NCBI GenBank assembly: GCA_003151655.1 | Contig: PLYB01000176.1 | Span: 1-6,002, forward strand | Direction of reading: 5' to 3' | From: Gallionellaceae bacterium | GTDB taxonomy: Bacteria > Pseudomonadota > Gammaproteobacteria > Burkholderiales > Gallionellaceae | Length of the DNA stretch: 6,002 bases | Shown: in pieces, positions 1-5,451 of the stretch | How positions within the stretch are numbered: the stretch's first letter is position 1 | Layout: every line of letters begins with the position of its first letter | Notes under the pieces: generated by a model | Told to the model about the DNA's origin: nothing | The model's input: only the letters and a program-made list of their open reading frames with translations | Databases searched by the model: none | Position numbers and translations under genes: made by a program

Positions 1-689
1 GCCTCAATGCCGCCCACGCCCCAGCCGACCACGCCAATGCCGTTGATCATGGTGGTGTGGCTGTCTGTACCCACCAAGGTGTCTGGATAAGTCACGCCGT
101 TTTTTTGCAGCACACCGCGCGCCAGATATTCCAGATTAACTTGATGCACGATACCGATGCCGGGTGGCACGACTTTGAAAGTATCGAAGGCTTGCATGCC
201 CCATTTCATAAAGCGGTAGCGTTCGGCGTTGCGTTCGAATTCCAATTCCATGTTGAGCTTTAACGCGTCGGGACGGTTGAAATAATCGATCTGTATCGAG
301 TGATCCACCACCAGATTTACCGGCACCAGCGGCTCAATGATTTTTGGATCTTTGCCCATCGCCGCAGCGGCATCGCGCATGGCGGCGAGGTCGGCGAGCA
401 GCGGCACGCCGGTAAAGTCTTGCAACACGATGCGTGCCACGACGAATGGAATTTCTTCGGTGCGCATCGCGTTCGGTTGCCAGTTCGCCAGTTGGCGCAC
501 ATGCGCTTCGGTTACCTTTTTTCCGTCGCAATTGCGCAACACTGATTCCAGTACGATGCGGATGGAAACGGGCAGACGCGAGATGTTGCCGATACCCGCC
601 GCTTCCAGCGCGGGCAGTGAATACAGCGTGGATTGCTTGCCGCTGGCTAACTCGAATGTTTGGCGGGTGTTGAACAGATTATGGGACAT
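1..689 (-). CDS. acnA: Aconitate hydratase AcnA, N-terminal part (runs off the left edge)
   Basis: Aconitase interconverts citrate and isocitrate through cis-aconitate in the TCA cycle and carries a [4Fe-4S] cluster in the cytoplasm. The reading frame from the ATG at 689 is open for 229 codons to the window edge, about a quarter of the usual ~900 residues. Family motifs visible are VVDHS (residues 127-131), the PPGIGIVHQVNLEYLARGV stretch (about 175-193) and DTLVGTDSHTTMINGIGV (about 203-220), followed by GWGVGGIE; these are typical of the AcnA/IRP1 branch rather than AcnB. The cluster-binding cysteines lie beyond the window. The start is supported by an AGAGG Shine-Dalgarno (699-703) nine bases upstream and the usual N-terminus of this family. 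It lies 97 bp downstream of emrB on the same strand, with its own predicted promoter in the gap. Identification is confident; the gene is incomplete only because the window ends. Confidence 0.96.
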   Translation of the reverse strand, partial: MSHNLFNTRQTFELASGKQSTLYSLPALEAAGIGNISRLPVSIRIVLESVLRNCDGKKVTEAHVRQLANWQPNAMRTEEIPFVVARIVLQDFTGVPLLADLAAMRDAAAAMGKDPKIIEPLVPVNLVVDHSIQIDYFNRPDALKLNMELEFERNAERYRFMKWGMQAFDTFKVVPPGIGIVHQVNLEYLARGVLQKNGVTYPDTLVGTDSHTTMINGIGVVGWGVGGIE

Positions 690-732
690 AGCGAATAACC
701 TCTAGGTTAGGTACAAGCTTTAATGTAGCCGC

Positions 733-760
733 ATTTTACCCGTTTGGGCGAGCTTGTTCA
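733..760 (-). promoter_or_regulatory. Candidate sigma70 promoter of acnA
   Basis: On the minus strand a TGAACA box (755-760, 4 of 6 to the -35 consensus) is separated by 16 bp from TAAAAT (733-738, 5 of 6 to the -10 consensus). It sits 43 bp ahead of the acnA ATG, which leaves a short leader containing the AGAGG ribosome site. There is no clear terminator hairpin between emrB and acnA, so read-through from the efflux operon is also possible. Eye-made prediction only. Confidence 0.35.
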
Positions 761-786
761 CGATGAAGCAATTTATACCCGATGAT

Positions 787-2301
787 TTAGTCCGCGACGA
801 CATGTGTTGGAGCCGGGGCACCTTTTGCCGGTGTGCGTACTAATAGCAGCAGCGGTAACATAAATACAAAGTTGAGTGTGGAAAACCAGAAGCTGTCGAT
901 GTAGGCGATGCTCTGAGACTGGTACATGACGGCTCTGGCGGCAAGCGCAATGCCTTGCGTATCTTGAGTACCCAGATGGAGCGGCGCGAGATACTGATGT
1001 AGTGTCTCGCTATACGGCGTGATCTCGCCACGCATTAAAGCCCAATTTTCCTGTGTACTGCGCGAAAAATAAGTGGCGATGATGGAGATGCCCAGCGCAG
1101 AACCGAAAGTGCGGATCAGGCTGTAAATACCGGCGGCTTCTGCAGCAATTGTTTTGGGCAGGGTGGTAAATGCCAGTGTTGAAATGGGCACGAAAATCAG
1201 GCCCATGCCGAAGCCCTGAAAGATCATTGGCACGATCAACTCGCTCGCAGTGACATCGCCGGTGAAACGGGTCATCAGGTAGTTGCCAGCGATGCTGCAA
1301 AAAATGCCGACCAGCACGAAGTTGCGCGGTTGAACCTTACCGGAAAACTTACCCACTATGATCATGATGAGTAACGAAGCCAGGCCGCGTGGTGCCATGT
1401 ATAGCCCGGCATCAAACGTGGGATAGCCGAGAAAGTTTTGCAGGTAAAGCGATTGCAGCACCATGCCGCCGAAGAAACCGATACCGATGGTGGTCATGAT
1501 GAGGCTGGCAACCAGAAAATTGCGGTCTTTGAATATACGCAGATCAAACAGCGGATGATGTTTTCCGGTGATGGTATAGATGAAGAAAAAGAGCAGGGAA
1601 CATACAGAGATGATAGTGGCAAAGATCAACGTCTGCGAACTGAACCAGTCATCCTGATTGCCGCGATCCAGTACCAGTTGAATGGCACCGATGCCGATAG
1701 CAAGCGAAGTGAATCCAAACCAGTCCATGCGCCGTGCTTTTACTGCACTATCCGGTACGTGGCGTAAAGCGAGAATCAGTGAGGCAATACCAACGGGTAA
1801 GTTGATGTAGAACGTCCAGCGCCAACTGACCACGTCGGTGAGCCAGCCGCCCAGTGTGGGGCCCAGAATCGGTGCAACCATGACACCCATCCCCCAGATT
1901 GCCATGGCTTTGCCGCGCTGTTCACCGGGATAGGCTTGCAGCATGATCGATTGCGACAGTGGTACCAGTGATGCGCCAAATACGCCCTGCAAAAAACGGA
2001 ATAACACCATCTGGGTGAGGCTGGTTGCCATGCCGCACAGCGCGGAGGTAACGACGAAACCGGCAATACAGATTAGCAGAAAACGCTTTTGCCCGAGACG
2101 GTCGGTGAAATAGCCGGTGAGCGGCATGAAGATGGCGGAGGCGATCAAATACGAGGTGAGCACCCAACTGATGTTGTCCGGCGTGGCATCGAGTTGTCCG
2201 GCCATGTTGGGCAGCGCCACGTTGATGATGGTGGTGTCCAACACTTGCATGATGGTTGCCGCCATGACGGCAATCGCGACCAATATGGGCTTGCTGTTCA
2301 T
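787..2301 (-). CDS. emrB: DHA2-family (EmrB/QacA) multidrug efflux MFS transporter
   Basis: A 504-residue inner-membrane proton-driven drug exporter with many hydrophobic segments, matching the 14-helix DHA2 family in length. Motifs seen: motif D1 LDTTIINVALP (residues 21-31), motif A GYFTDRLGQKR (63-73), the RFLQG motif B core with its arginine (102-106), antiporter motif C GPTLGGWLTD (147-156), and the WRWTFYINLPVG element (about 160-171). EmrB proteins work with an EmrA-type periplasmic adaptor and an outer-membrane TolC-like channel; the adaptor is the gene just upstream, but no outer-membrane partner is in the window. The start codon lies only 7 bp after the emrA stop and has no recognisable Shine-Dalgarno (the upstream bases are AT-rich, then CCGCCGC), so translation probably depends on coupling to emrA. 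The substrate cannot be read from the sequence. Confidence 0.93.
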   Translation of the reverse strand: MNSKPILVAIAVMAATIMQVLDTTIINVALPNMAGQLDATPDNISWVLTSYLIASAIFMPLTGYFTDRLGQKRFLLICIAGFVVTSALCGMATSLTQMVLFRFLQGVFGASLVPLSQSIMLQAYPGEQRGKAMAIWGMGVMVAPILGPTLGGWLTDVVSWRWTFYINLPVGIASLILALRHVPDSAVKARRMDWFGFTSLAIGIGAIQLVLDRGNQDDWFSSQTLIFATIISVCSLLFFFIYTITGKHHPLFDLRIFKDRNFLVASLIMTTIGIGFFGGMVLQSLYLQNFLGYPTFDAGLYMAPRGLASLLIMIIVGKFSGKVQPRNFVLVGIFCSIAGNYLMTRFTGDVTASELIVPMIFQGFGMGLIFVPISTLAFTTLPKTIAAEAAGIYSLIRTFGSALGISIIATYFSRSTQENWALMRGEITPYSETLHQYLAPLHLGTQDTQGIALAARAVMYQSQSIAYIDSFWFSTLNFVFMLPLLLLVRTPAKGAPAPTHVVAD

Positions 2302-2308
2302 GCGGCGG

Positions 2309-3295
2309 TTATTTTAATTGCACGCTGACGGTCGCGGTTGCGCCGATGCGCAAGGGATGCTCGGCATCGGTCGGGGCGAACTTGATGCGCACCGGCACGC
2401 GCTGTGCGATTTTTACCCAGTTGCCGGTGGCATTTTGCGGCGGCAGCAACGAGAAAGCCGTGCCAGTACCACCGCTCAGACTTTCCACTGTGCCTTTGAA
2501 ATGCTGTCCGGGATACATGTCGATCTGGATATCCACATCCTGTCCGGGATGGATGCCGACCAGCTCGGTCTCTTTGAAGTTGGCATCGATATGAAAACTA
2601 TTCTCCGCGATAAGCGCGAAAAGCGGCACACCTATACCGACCATGGAACCGGCGGTAAGGGTGAGGTTGCTGATTTGCCCATCCTGCGTTGCGCTCATGT
2701 GAGTGTGTTCCAGATCGAGCTGGGCTTGTGCAATGGCTGCTCGCGCTTTTAACACATCGCCGCGTTCTTCAGTTTTCTCGGGTGCGGAGAGCGCTTTGCT
2801 CAATTTGGCACGAGCCTGATCCAGCGATGCCTGCAAGGTTTGTACGCGCGCCTGAGTATCGTCTACGGCTTGCTGGGTGAGAAAATTCTGCGCGACCAAT
2901 TCTTTATTGCGGGCATAGGTGGCTTTCGCATTGGCAAGATCGCTTTCGGTTTGTGAAATTTGAGCGCGCGCCACGTTAATCTCGGCATTATCCTGGCGTG
3001 CGCTTTGTTGTGCCAACGCTAAATCCGCCTGGGCGCGGGTTAAGGCAATAGCAAATGGTGCGGTATCAATATCGAATAACGCATCTCCCGTGTGCACGAA
3101 CTGATTGTCTTTGATATAGACCGTTTTGACGCGGCCAGAAACCAATGATGCCACACTCACCACATCCGCGCTGATGTAGGCATTTTCGGTGCTGCGCGAG
3201 TTTCCTGAAAAATGTGCGTAGGCGAAGCCGCCAAGCAAGATGATTAACACCAGTGCGGTGATGATGATTTTTTTATTTGCGATAACACGTTTCAT
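2309..3295 (-). CDS. emrA: EmrA/HlyD-family periplasmic adaptor (membrane fusion protein)
   Basis: A 328-residue membrane fusion protein linking the EmrB pump to an outer-membrane channel. It begins with a short positively charged cytoplasmic tail and one transmembrane anchor (about residues 9-27). Then come the first lipoyl-like half (about 45-78, with STENAYISADVVSVASLVSG just before and within it), a long Ala/Gln-rich coiled-coil hairpin (about 82-195), the second lipoyl half (about 196-230), and a beta-barrel region. NFKETEL (239-245) and FSLLPPQNATGNWVK (281-295) are hallmarks of the EmrA branch. It is somewhat shorter than E. coli EmrA (about 390 residues), mainly in the hairpin. Its ATG overlaps the marR TGA (ATGA, 3292-3295), and a GGAG Shine-Dalgarno (3303-3306) sits 7 bases upstream inside marR. 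The order marR-emrA-emrB matches the E. coli mprA(emrR)-emrA-emrB arrangement. Confidence 0.94.
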   Translation of the reverse strand: MKRVIANKKIIITALVLIILLGGFAYAHFSGNSRSTENAYISADVVSVASLVSGRVKTVYIKDNQFVHTGDALFDIDTAPFAIALTRAQADLALAQQSARQDNAEINVARAQISQTESDLANAKATYARNKELVAQNFLTQQAVDDTQARVQTLQASLDQARAKLSKALSAPEKTEERGDVLKARAAIAQAQLDLEHTHMSATQDGQISNLTLTAGSMVGIGVPLFALIAENSFHIDANFKETELVGIHPGQDVDIQIDMYPGQHFKGTVESLSGGTGTAFSLLPPQNATGNWVKIAQRVPVRIKFAPTDAEHPLRIGATATVSVQLK

Positions 3296-3726
3296 GCGAG
3301 TGCTCCAAGTTTGCCGCGAATGTTATTTAGAACATCGAGGGCGGTTTGAATTTCCGATTGGCTTAGTCCTGACAAAACTTCCTTGCGCAGATCGCCGGCA
3401 TAAGAGCGTATTTCTTCAACGACCACTTTCCCCGCTTCGGATAAACGCAGATGCTTGACCCTGCGGTCAGTCTCGCTGGCGCAGCGTTTGAGCAATCCTT
3501 CCTGCTCCATGTGATCGACCAACTTGACCAAGGTGGCAGGCTCAATACCCATACTCTGGGCTAACTCGCTATGGGTGCAGCCGTCGTTGCGCGAAAGATG
3601 CAACAGCATCAACCAGCGCGAATGCGAGAACCCCAGCGGACGCAGCCGTCTGTCGAGCTCGTTACGCCAGGCATGGGTGATCAGAAATACTGACTCCGAG
3701 AATTGTTCGTTCAGCGATTTTGTCAT
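3292..3726 (-). CDS. MarR-family transcriptional regulator of the efflux operon
   Basis: A 144-residue cytoplasmic winged-helix repressor of normal MarR length. Helical dimerisation segments lie at both ends (about residues 5-30 and 100-142). The winged helix-turn-helix spans about 33-98: HSELAQSMGIEPATLVKLVDHMEQEGLL (52-79) is the DNA-reading unit, and the wing carries the family's D-R-R signature (ETDRRVKHLRLSEAG, 85-99). MarR proteins usually repress their own operon and release DNA on binding small phenolic or hydrophobic ligands. Being first in an operon with an EmrAB pump, overlapping emrA by four bases, and lying just behind a clear inverted-repeat operator all point to local autoregulation. 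The start at 3726 lacks a good Shine-Dalgarno, but no alternative start preserves the N-terminal helix. It plays the position of EmrR/MprA, but orthology is not proven, so no symbol is given. Confidence 0.93.
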   Translation of the reverse strand: MTKSLNEQFSESVFLITHAWRNELDRRLRPLGFSHSRWLMLLHLSRNDGCTHSELAQSMGIEPATLVKLVDHMEQEGLLKRCASETDRRVKHLRLSEAGKVVVEEIRSYAGDLRKEVLSGLSQSEIQTALDVLNNIRGKLGALA

Positions 3727-3737
3727 TTAGTTTGCAG

Positions 3738-3762
3738 GCTAATGGTTAGCTTGCTAAGTATT
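3738..3762 (-). promoter_or_regulatory. Predicted MarR operator with three overlapping half-sites
   Basis: The plus strand reads GCTAA-TGG-TTAGC-TT-GCTAA (3738-3757). The inner dyad TTAGC-N2-GCTAA (3746-3757) extends outward to AAT on the left and ATT on the right (3741-3762), giving 8 of 10 matched positions per arm. A second dyad, GCTAA-N3-TTAGC (3738-3750), shares one arm with it. The site lies between the marR start and its predicted -10 and touches that -10, as expected for autorepression. Assignment to this MarR is by position only. Confidence 0.65.
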
Positions 3763-3789
3763 ATCGCGAAAAGTTGGTGAGTGTGTCAA
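3760..3789 (-). promoter_or_regulatory. Predicted sigma70 promoter of marR-emrA-emrB
   Basis: On the minus strand a perfect TTGACA -35 (3784-3789) is followed after 18 bp by GATAAT (3760-3765, 5 of 6 to consensus). Transcription would begin near 3753, giving a leader of about 27 bases before the marR ATG at 3726. The -10 is overlapped by the inverted-repeat operator, so repressor binding would block polymerase. Confidence 0.6.
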
Positions 3790-3813
3790 CAGCTATGGGA
3801 ACGCACCAGCAGA

Positions 3814-3842
3814 TTGACAAGTGATCTCACTGGCAATACTAT
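3814..3842 (+). promoter_or_regulatory. Predicted hicAB promoter with operator-like dyad in the spacer
   Basis: A perfect TTGACA -35 (3814-3819) is followed after 17 bp by TACTAT (3837-3842, 4 of 6 to the -10 consensus). The spacer contains the dyad AGTGA-TC-TCACT (3820-3831), a reasonable operator for the ribbon-helix-helix antitoxin HicB, which represses its own operon in studied systems. The predicted transcription start (about 3848-3850) coincides with the hicA ATG at 3850. The promoter is divergent from the marR promoter, with 24 bp between the two -35 boxes. Confidence 0.5.
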
Positions 3843-3849
3843 GCGCAGC

Positions 3850-4095
3850 ATGAACACAGCCACAAAACTGCTCGAAGCCATGCGCCGCAACCCGCTGGAT
3901 TGGCGCATTGAGCAGCTTCAGACGGTGGCACGCAAGGTCGGCATGTCTGTTCGGTGCGAGGGCGGTAGTCATCATGTGTTCTCGCATTCGGTAGTGACTG
4001 ACATTGTGAGTGTTCCGGCGCATCGTCCCATCAAGCCGGTGTATGTGCGTCAGTTCGTAGCGCTAGTCGATAAGGTTAAGGAGTCTCAAACATGA
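3850..4095 (+). CDS. hicA: HicA-family mRNA interferase toxin
   Basis: An 81-residue type II toxin; HicA proteins are small double-stranded-RNA-binding-fold ribonucleases that cleave mRNA independently of the ribosome. The key signature is GGSHHVF (residues 38-44); the His of the GSH motif (His41) corresponds to the family's catalytic histidine. VPAHRPIKPVYVRQFVALV (about 55-73) is the typical C-terminal beta-strand and helix. An N-terminal segment ending in NPLDWRIEQLQTVARK is longer than in minimal HicA proteins of about 60 residues. I chose the ATG at 3850 because the upstream GTG (3781) lies in the marR promoter and the ATG at 3841 lies in the predicted -10. No Shine-Dalgarno precedes it, and the mRNA may be leaderless. 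The stop overlaps the hicB start as ATGA. The start is less certain than the identity. Confidence 0.88.
   Translation: MNTATKLLEAMRRNPLDWRIEQLQTVARKVGMSVRCEGGSHHVFSHSVVTDIVSVPAHRPIKPVYVRQFVALVDKVKESQT
4078..4083 (+). promoter_or_regulatory. Strong Shine-Dalgarno of hicB inside hicA
   Basis: AAGGAG lies 8 bases before the hicB ATG at 4092, inside the last codons of hicA. It contrasts with the absence of any such site before hicA and would favour antitoxin synthesis from the shared mRNA. Confidence 0.75.
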
Positions 4096-4505
4096 GCGAT
4101 CAAGTCAAAAACATTCCCCGCATTGTTCCGCCATATCCATTCGAGGCATACACGCACATCATTAGTCCCCTATCTGCTGAAGAGGGGGGCGGTTTTCTGA
4201 TCACTTTTCCAGATATTCCCGGCTGCATGTCCGATGGCGAAACCGAAGCCAAGGCGGTAAAAAACGGTCGCGATGCTTTTGTCGCGGTGGTATCCGCATT
4301 GCATGACATGGGGCGGGATATTCCCGCTCCATCATTCAGCCCAGGCGATGTAACCGCACCCAACGCCTCCGGCAAGTTTGTCGCCCGCGTGCCAAAGTCC
4401 ATCCACGCCAAGCTGGCTTCCCGAGCCAAGACCGAGGGCGTATCTCTCAATACACTGGTGTTGACCTTTATCGCCGAAGGGCTGGGGCGGCAGCATCAGG
4501 CATAG
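4092..4505 (+). CDS. hicB: HicB-family antitoxin with ribbon-helix-helix domain
   Basis: A 137-residue antitoxin that neutralises HicA and binds the hicAB operator. The N-terminal HicB-like domain (about residues 20-75) contains the family signature GGGFLITFPDIPGCMSDGET (32-51), then EAKAVKNGRDAFVAVVSAL in the following helix, which caps the toxin. A Pro/Ser-rich linker (about 77-93) leads to a C-terminal Arc-like ribbon-helix-helix DNA-binding domain: GKFVARVPKSIHAKLASRAK (94-113), then the second helix SLNTLVLTFIAEGL (118-131). It overlaps hicA by four bases (ATGA) and has a good AAGGAG ribosome site. Its codons 78-124 are present again, at about 94% nucleotide identity, 950 bp downstream, beyond the second toxin-antitoxin module. 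No terminator is visible after it. Confidence 0.93.
   Translation: MSDQVKNIPRIVPPYPFEAYTHIISPLSAEEGGGFLITFPDIPGCMSDGETEAKAVKNGRDAFVAVVSALHDMGRDIPAPSFSPGDVTAPNASGKFVARVPKSIHAKLASRAKTEGVSLNTLVLTFIAEGLGRQHQA
4321..4463 (+). repeat. Direct repeat, copy 1 (3' half of intact hicB)
   Basis: This 143-bp segment of hicB recurs at 5271-5413 in the same orientation, exactly 950 bp away. By hand alignment there are 8 substitutions and no indels. In this copy the segment encodes residues 78-124, the linker and most of the ribbon-helix-helix domain. Similarity ends abruptly on both sides. Confidence 0.95.
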
Positions 4506-4559
4506 CATATAGCTACAAACATTGAGCCCACTTATTCGCCTCATATTCAATTCGCCCAC

Positions 4560-4588
4560 TTGTCAATTAGTAGCTTTTAAGCTACATT
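4560..4588 (+). promoter_or_regulatory. Predicted promoter and operator of the second toxin-antitoxin module
   Basis: TTGTCA (4560-4565, 5 of 6 to the -35 consensus) is followed after 17 bp by TACATT (4583-4588, 4 of 6 to the -10 consensus). The spacer is occupied by a perfect dyad with 7-bp arms, GTAGCTT-TT-AAGCTAC (4570-4585), the likely binding site for the XRE-type antitoxin. A partial copy, TAGCTACA, occurs at 4510-4517 and might be a secondary site. The predicted transcription start falls at about the toxin ATG (4595). Confidence 0.55.
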
Positions 4589-4594
4589 GTTTTC

Positions 4595-4918
4595 ATGACT
4601 GAAGTATTCCGATACCAGACCGATGATGGCAAAGAGCCTTTGACTGATTGGCTTCAGTCTCTTCGAGATAAACAGGCTCAAGCCAAGATACGTATTCGAT
4701 TAAAACGGTTAGAAGCAGGAAACTTTGGCGATTGTGATCCGGTAGGAGATGGAGTTCAAGAATTGCGAGAGCATATAGGCGCTGGATATCGGGTGTACTT
4801 TGGTCGTCACGGTCAGACCGTGGTGATCTTGTTGTGCGGAGGTTCAAAGAAATCGCAGCCTTTTGACATTAAGACCGCAAAGGATTATTGGGCAGATTGG
4901 AAACGGAGGCAGGGATGA
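4595..4918 (+). CDS. HigB/RelE-like addiction-module toxin (HI1419 / phage Gp49-like family)
   Basis: A 107-residue toxin of the RelE/HigB-like superfamily, in the branch annotated as 'probable addiction module killer protein' and typified by Haemophilus HI1419. Members are usually thought to act as mRNA interferases. Family features seen: an N-terminal helical hairpin with DWLQSLRDKQAQAKIRIRLKRL (about residues 18-39), the GNFGDCDPVGDGVQELR segment (42-58), GAGYRVYF (62-69) and the strand-turn LLCGGSKKSQPFDI (79-92). It ends in a basic/aromatic helix, YWADWKRR. The ATG at 4595 fits the conserved N-terminus, has no Shine-Dalgarno, and sits 6 bp after a predicted -10. Its TGA overlaps the antitoxin ATG. 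The toxin-first order with an XRE partner is characteristic of this family. I give no symbol because naming is inconsistent for the group. Confidence 0.9.
   Translation: MTEVFRYQTDDGKEPLTDWLQSLRDKQAQAKIRIRLKRLEAGNFGDCDPVGDGVQELREHIGAGYRVYFGRHGQTVVILLCGGSKKSQPFDIKTAKDYWADWKRRQG
4905..4909 (+). promoter_or_regulatory. Shine-Dalgarno deciding the antitoxin start
   Basis: GGAGG sits 5 bases before the ATG at 4915 and supports that start over the upstream in-frame TTG at 4888. It lies inside the last codons of the toxin gene, so the antitoxin has a strong site where the toxin has none. Confidence 0.75.
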
Positions 4919-5247
4919 GCAAGAAACTGAAAGCGGTGGTATCTCACTATGATCGAGAAGTGGCAGAGTTGCGCGCAGATCGTGAGTTGGCGGTCGAATA
5001 CCTGAAGGCCGCAATGGAGTCGCTCGACAATCCGGATGACCGTGCAGCGGGTCTCCTTGCTCTTCGTACCGTTGCGGAAGCGTATGGCGGGCTTGGGGTT
5101 GTTGCGGCTGAGGCTGGAATCAGCCGTGAAACGCTATATCGAACACTTTCTGCCAAAGGAAATCCAACATTGAAAACTCTTCTTGCTGTTTTGAAAGCTG
5201 TCGGCATGAAGCTCTCGGTGGAGCCGGAACATCACGTCGCTGCATAG
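4915..5247 (+). CDS. XRE/HigA-like addiction-module antitoxin (HI1420 family)
   Basis: A 110-residue antitoxin paired with the toxin immediately upstream. It belongs to the 'probable addiction module antidote protein' family typified by HI1420. The N-terminal part (about residues 1-55) is helical and charged, with DREVAELRADRELAVEYLKA reminiscent of the family's toxin-contacting region. The C-terminal part is a helix-turn-helix: GLGVVAAEAGISRETLYRTLS (59-79), then GNPTLKTLLAVLKAVGMKLSV (82-102), with the turn at AGIS and the recognition helix at RETLYRTLS. Such antitoxins bind their own promoter; the dyad at 4570-4585 is the obvious candidate site. The ATG at 4915 is chosen because it forms the ATGA overlap with the toxin and follows a GGAGG site at proper spacing. 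No terminator hairpin is visible after the TAG. Confidence 0.9.
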   Translation: MSKKLKAVVSHYDREVAELRADRELAVEYLKAAMESLDNPDDRAAGLLALRTVAEAYGGLGVVAAEAGISRETLYRTLSAKGNPTLKTLLAVLKAVGMKLSVEPEHHVAA

Positions 5248-5270
5248 CCAGTCAATATTTGCTGAGTATC

Positions 5271-5413
5271 TTCCCGCGCCATCATTCAGCCCCAGCGATG
5301 TAACTGCGCTCAGCGCCTCCGGCAAGTTTGTCGCCCGCGTGCCAAAGTCCATCCACGCCAAGCTGGCTTTCCGAGCCAAGACCGAGGGCGTATCTCTCAA
5401 TACACTGGTGTTG
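5271..5413 (+). pseudogene. hicB fragment (duplicated ribbon-helix-helix half, direct repeat copy 2)
   Basis: This 143-bp segment matches hicB codons 78-124 with 8 substitutions and no indels. Four changes are synonymous and four alter the protein (Gly85Ser, Pro90Leu, Asn91Ser, Ser110Phe in intact hicB numbering). It begins 23 bp after the antitoxin stop with no start codon or toxin-binding domain. It loses the end of the second ribbon-helix-helix helix, where the sequence switches to unrelated codons (PKPDKAEPKGWFS) and stops at a TAG (5453-5455) inside the adjacent repeat element. It is best read as a dead remnant. It could come from local duplication, or from a second hicAB-like locus of which only this piece survives; the divergence with no indel does not distinguish these. 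Translation is not supported. Confidence 0.9.
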
Positions 5414-5451
5414 CCTAAGCCGGACAAGGCGGAACCAAAAGGGTGGTTTTC

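Noticed and set aside
317..705. Several plus- and minus-strand open frames within 57-705
   Set aside because: They overlap the aconitase gene, whose continuous frame carries clear AcnA motifs; the others are shadows in other frames.
3781..3849. Longer HicA reading frame beginning at GTG 3781 (or ATG 3841)
   Set aside because: The added residues do not resemble HicA N-termini. GTG 3781 has no ribosome site and lies within the divergent marR promoter region, and ATG 3841 lies inside the predicted -10. ATG 3850 is preferred.
4888..4914. Upstream TTG start for the XRE-type antitoxin
   Set aside because: The extra nine residues are toxin-gene sequence in another frame. The GGAGG site and ATGA overlap support ATG 4915.
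4100..5427. Two similar minus-strand reading frames (4100-4450 and 5134-5427)
   Set aside because: Their similarity only mirrors the hicB direct repeat on the opposite strand. They have no ribosome sites and no recognisable family.
5411..5432. Integron attC-like site (GCCTAAG ... AAGGC) near the toxin-antitoxin cassette
   Set aside because: The required RYYYAAC and GTTRRRY core pair is absent, and only a short imperfect stem is present.
5433..5450. Possible rho-independent terminator AACCA-N6-TGGTT followed by two T residues
   Set aside because: The stem is only 5 bp and A/T-containing, with a very short T-tract, so it is too weak to call.
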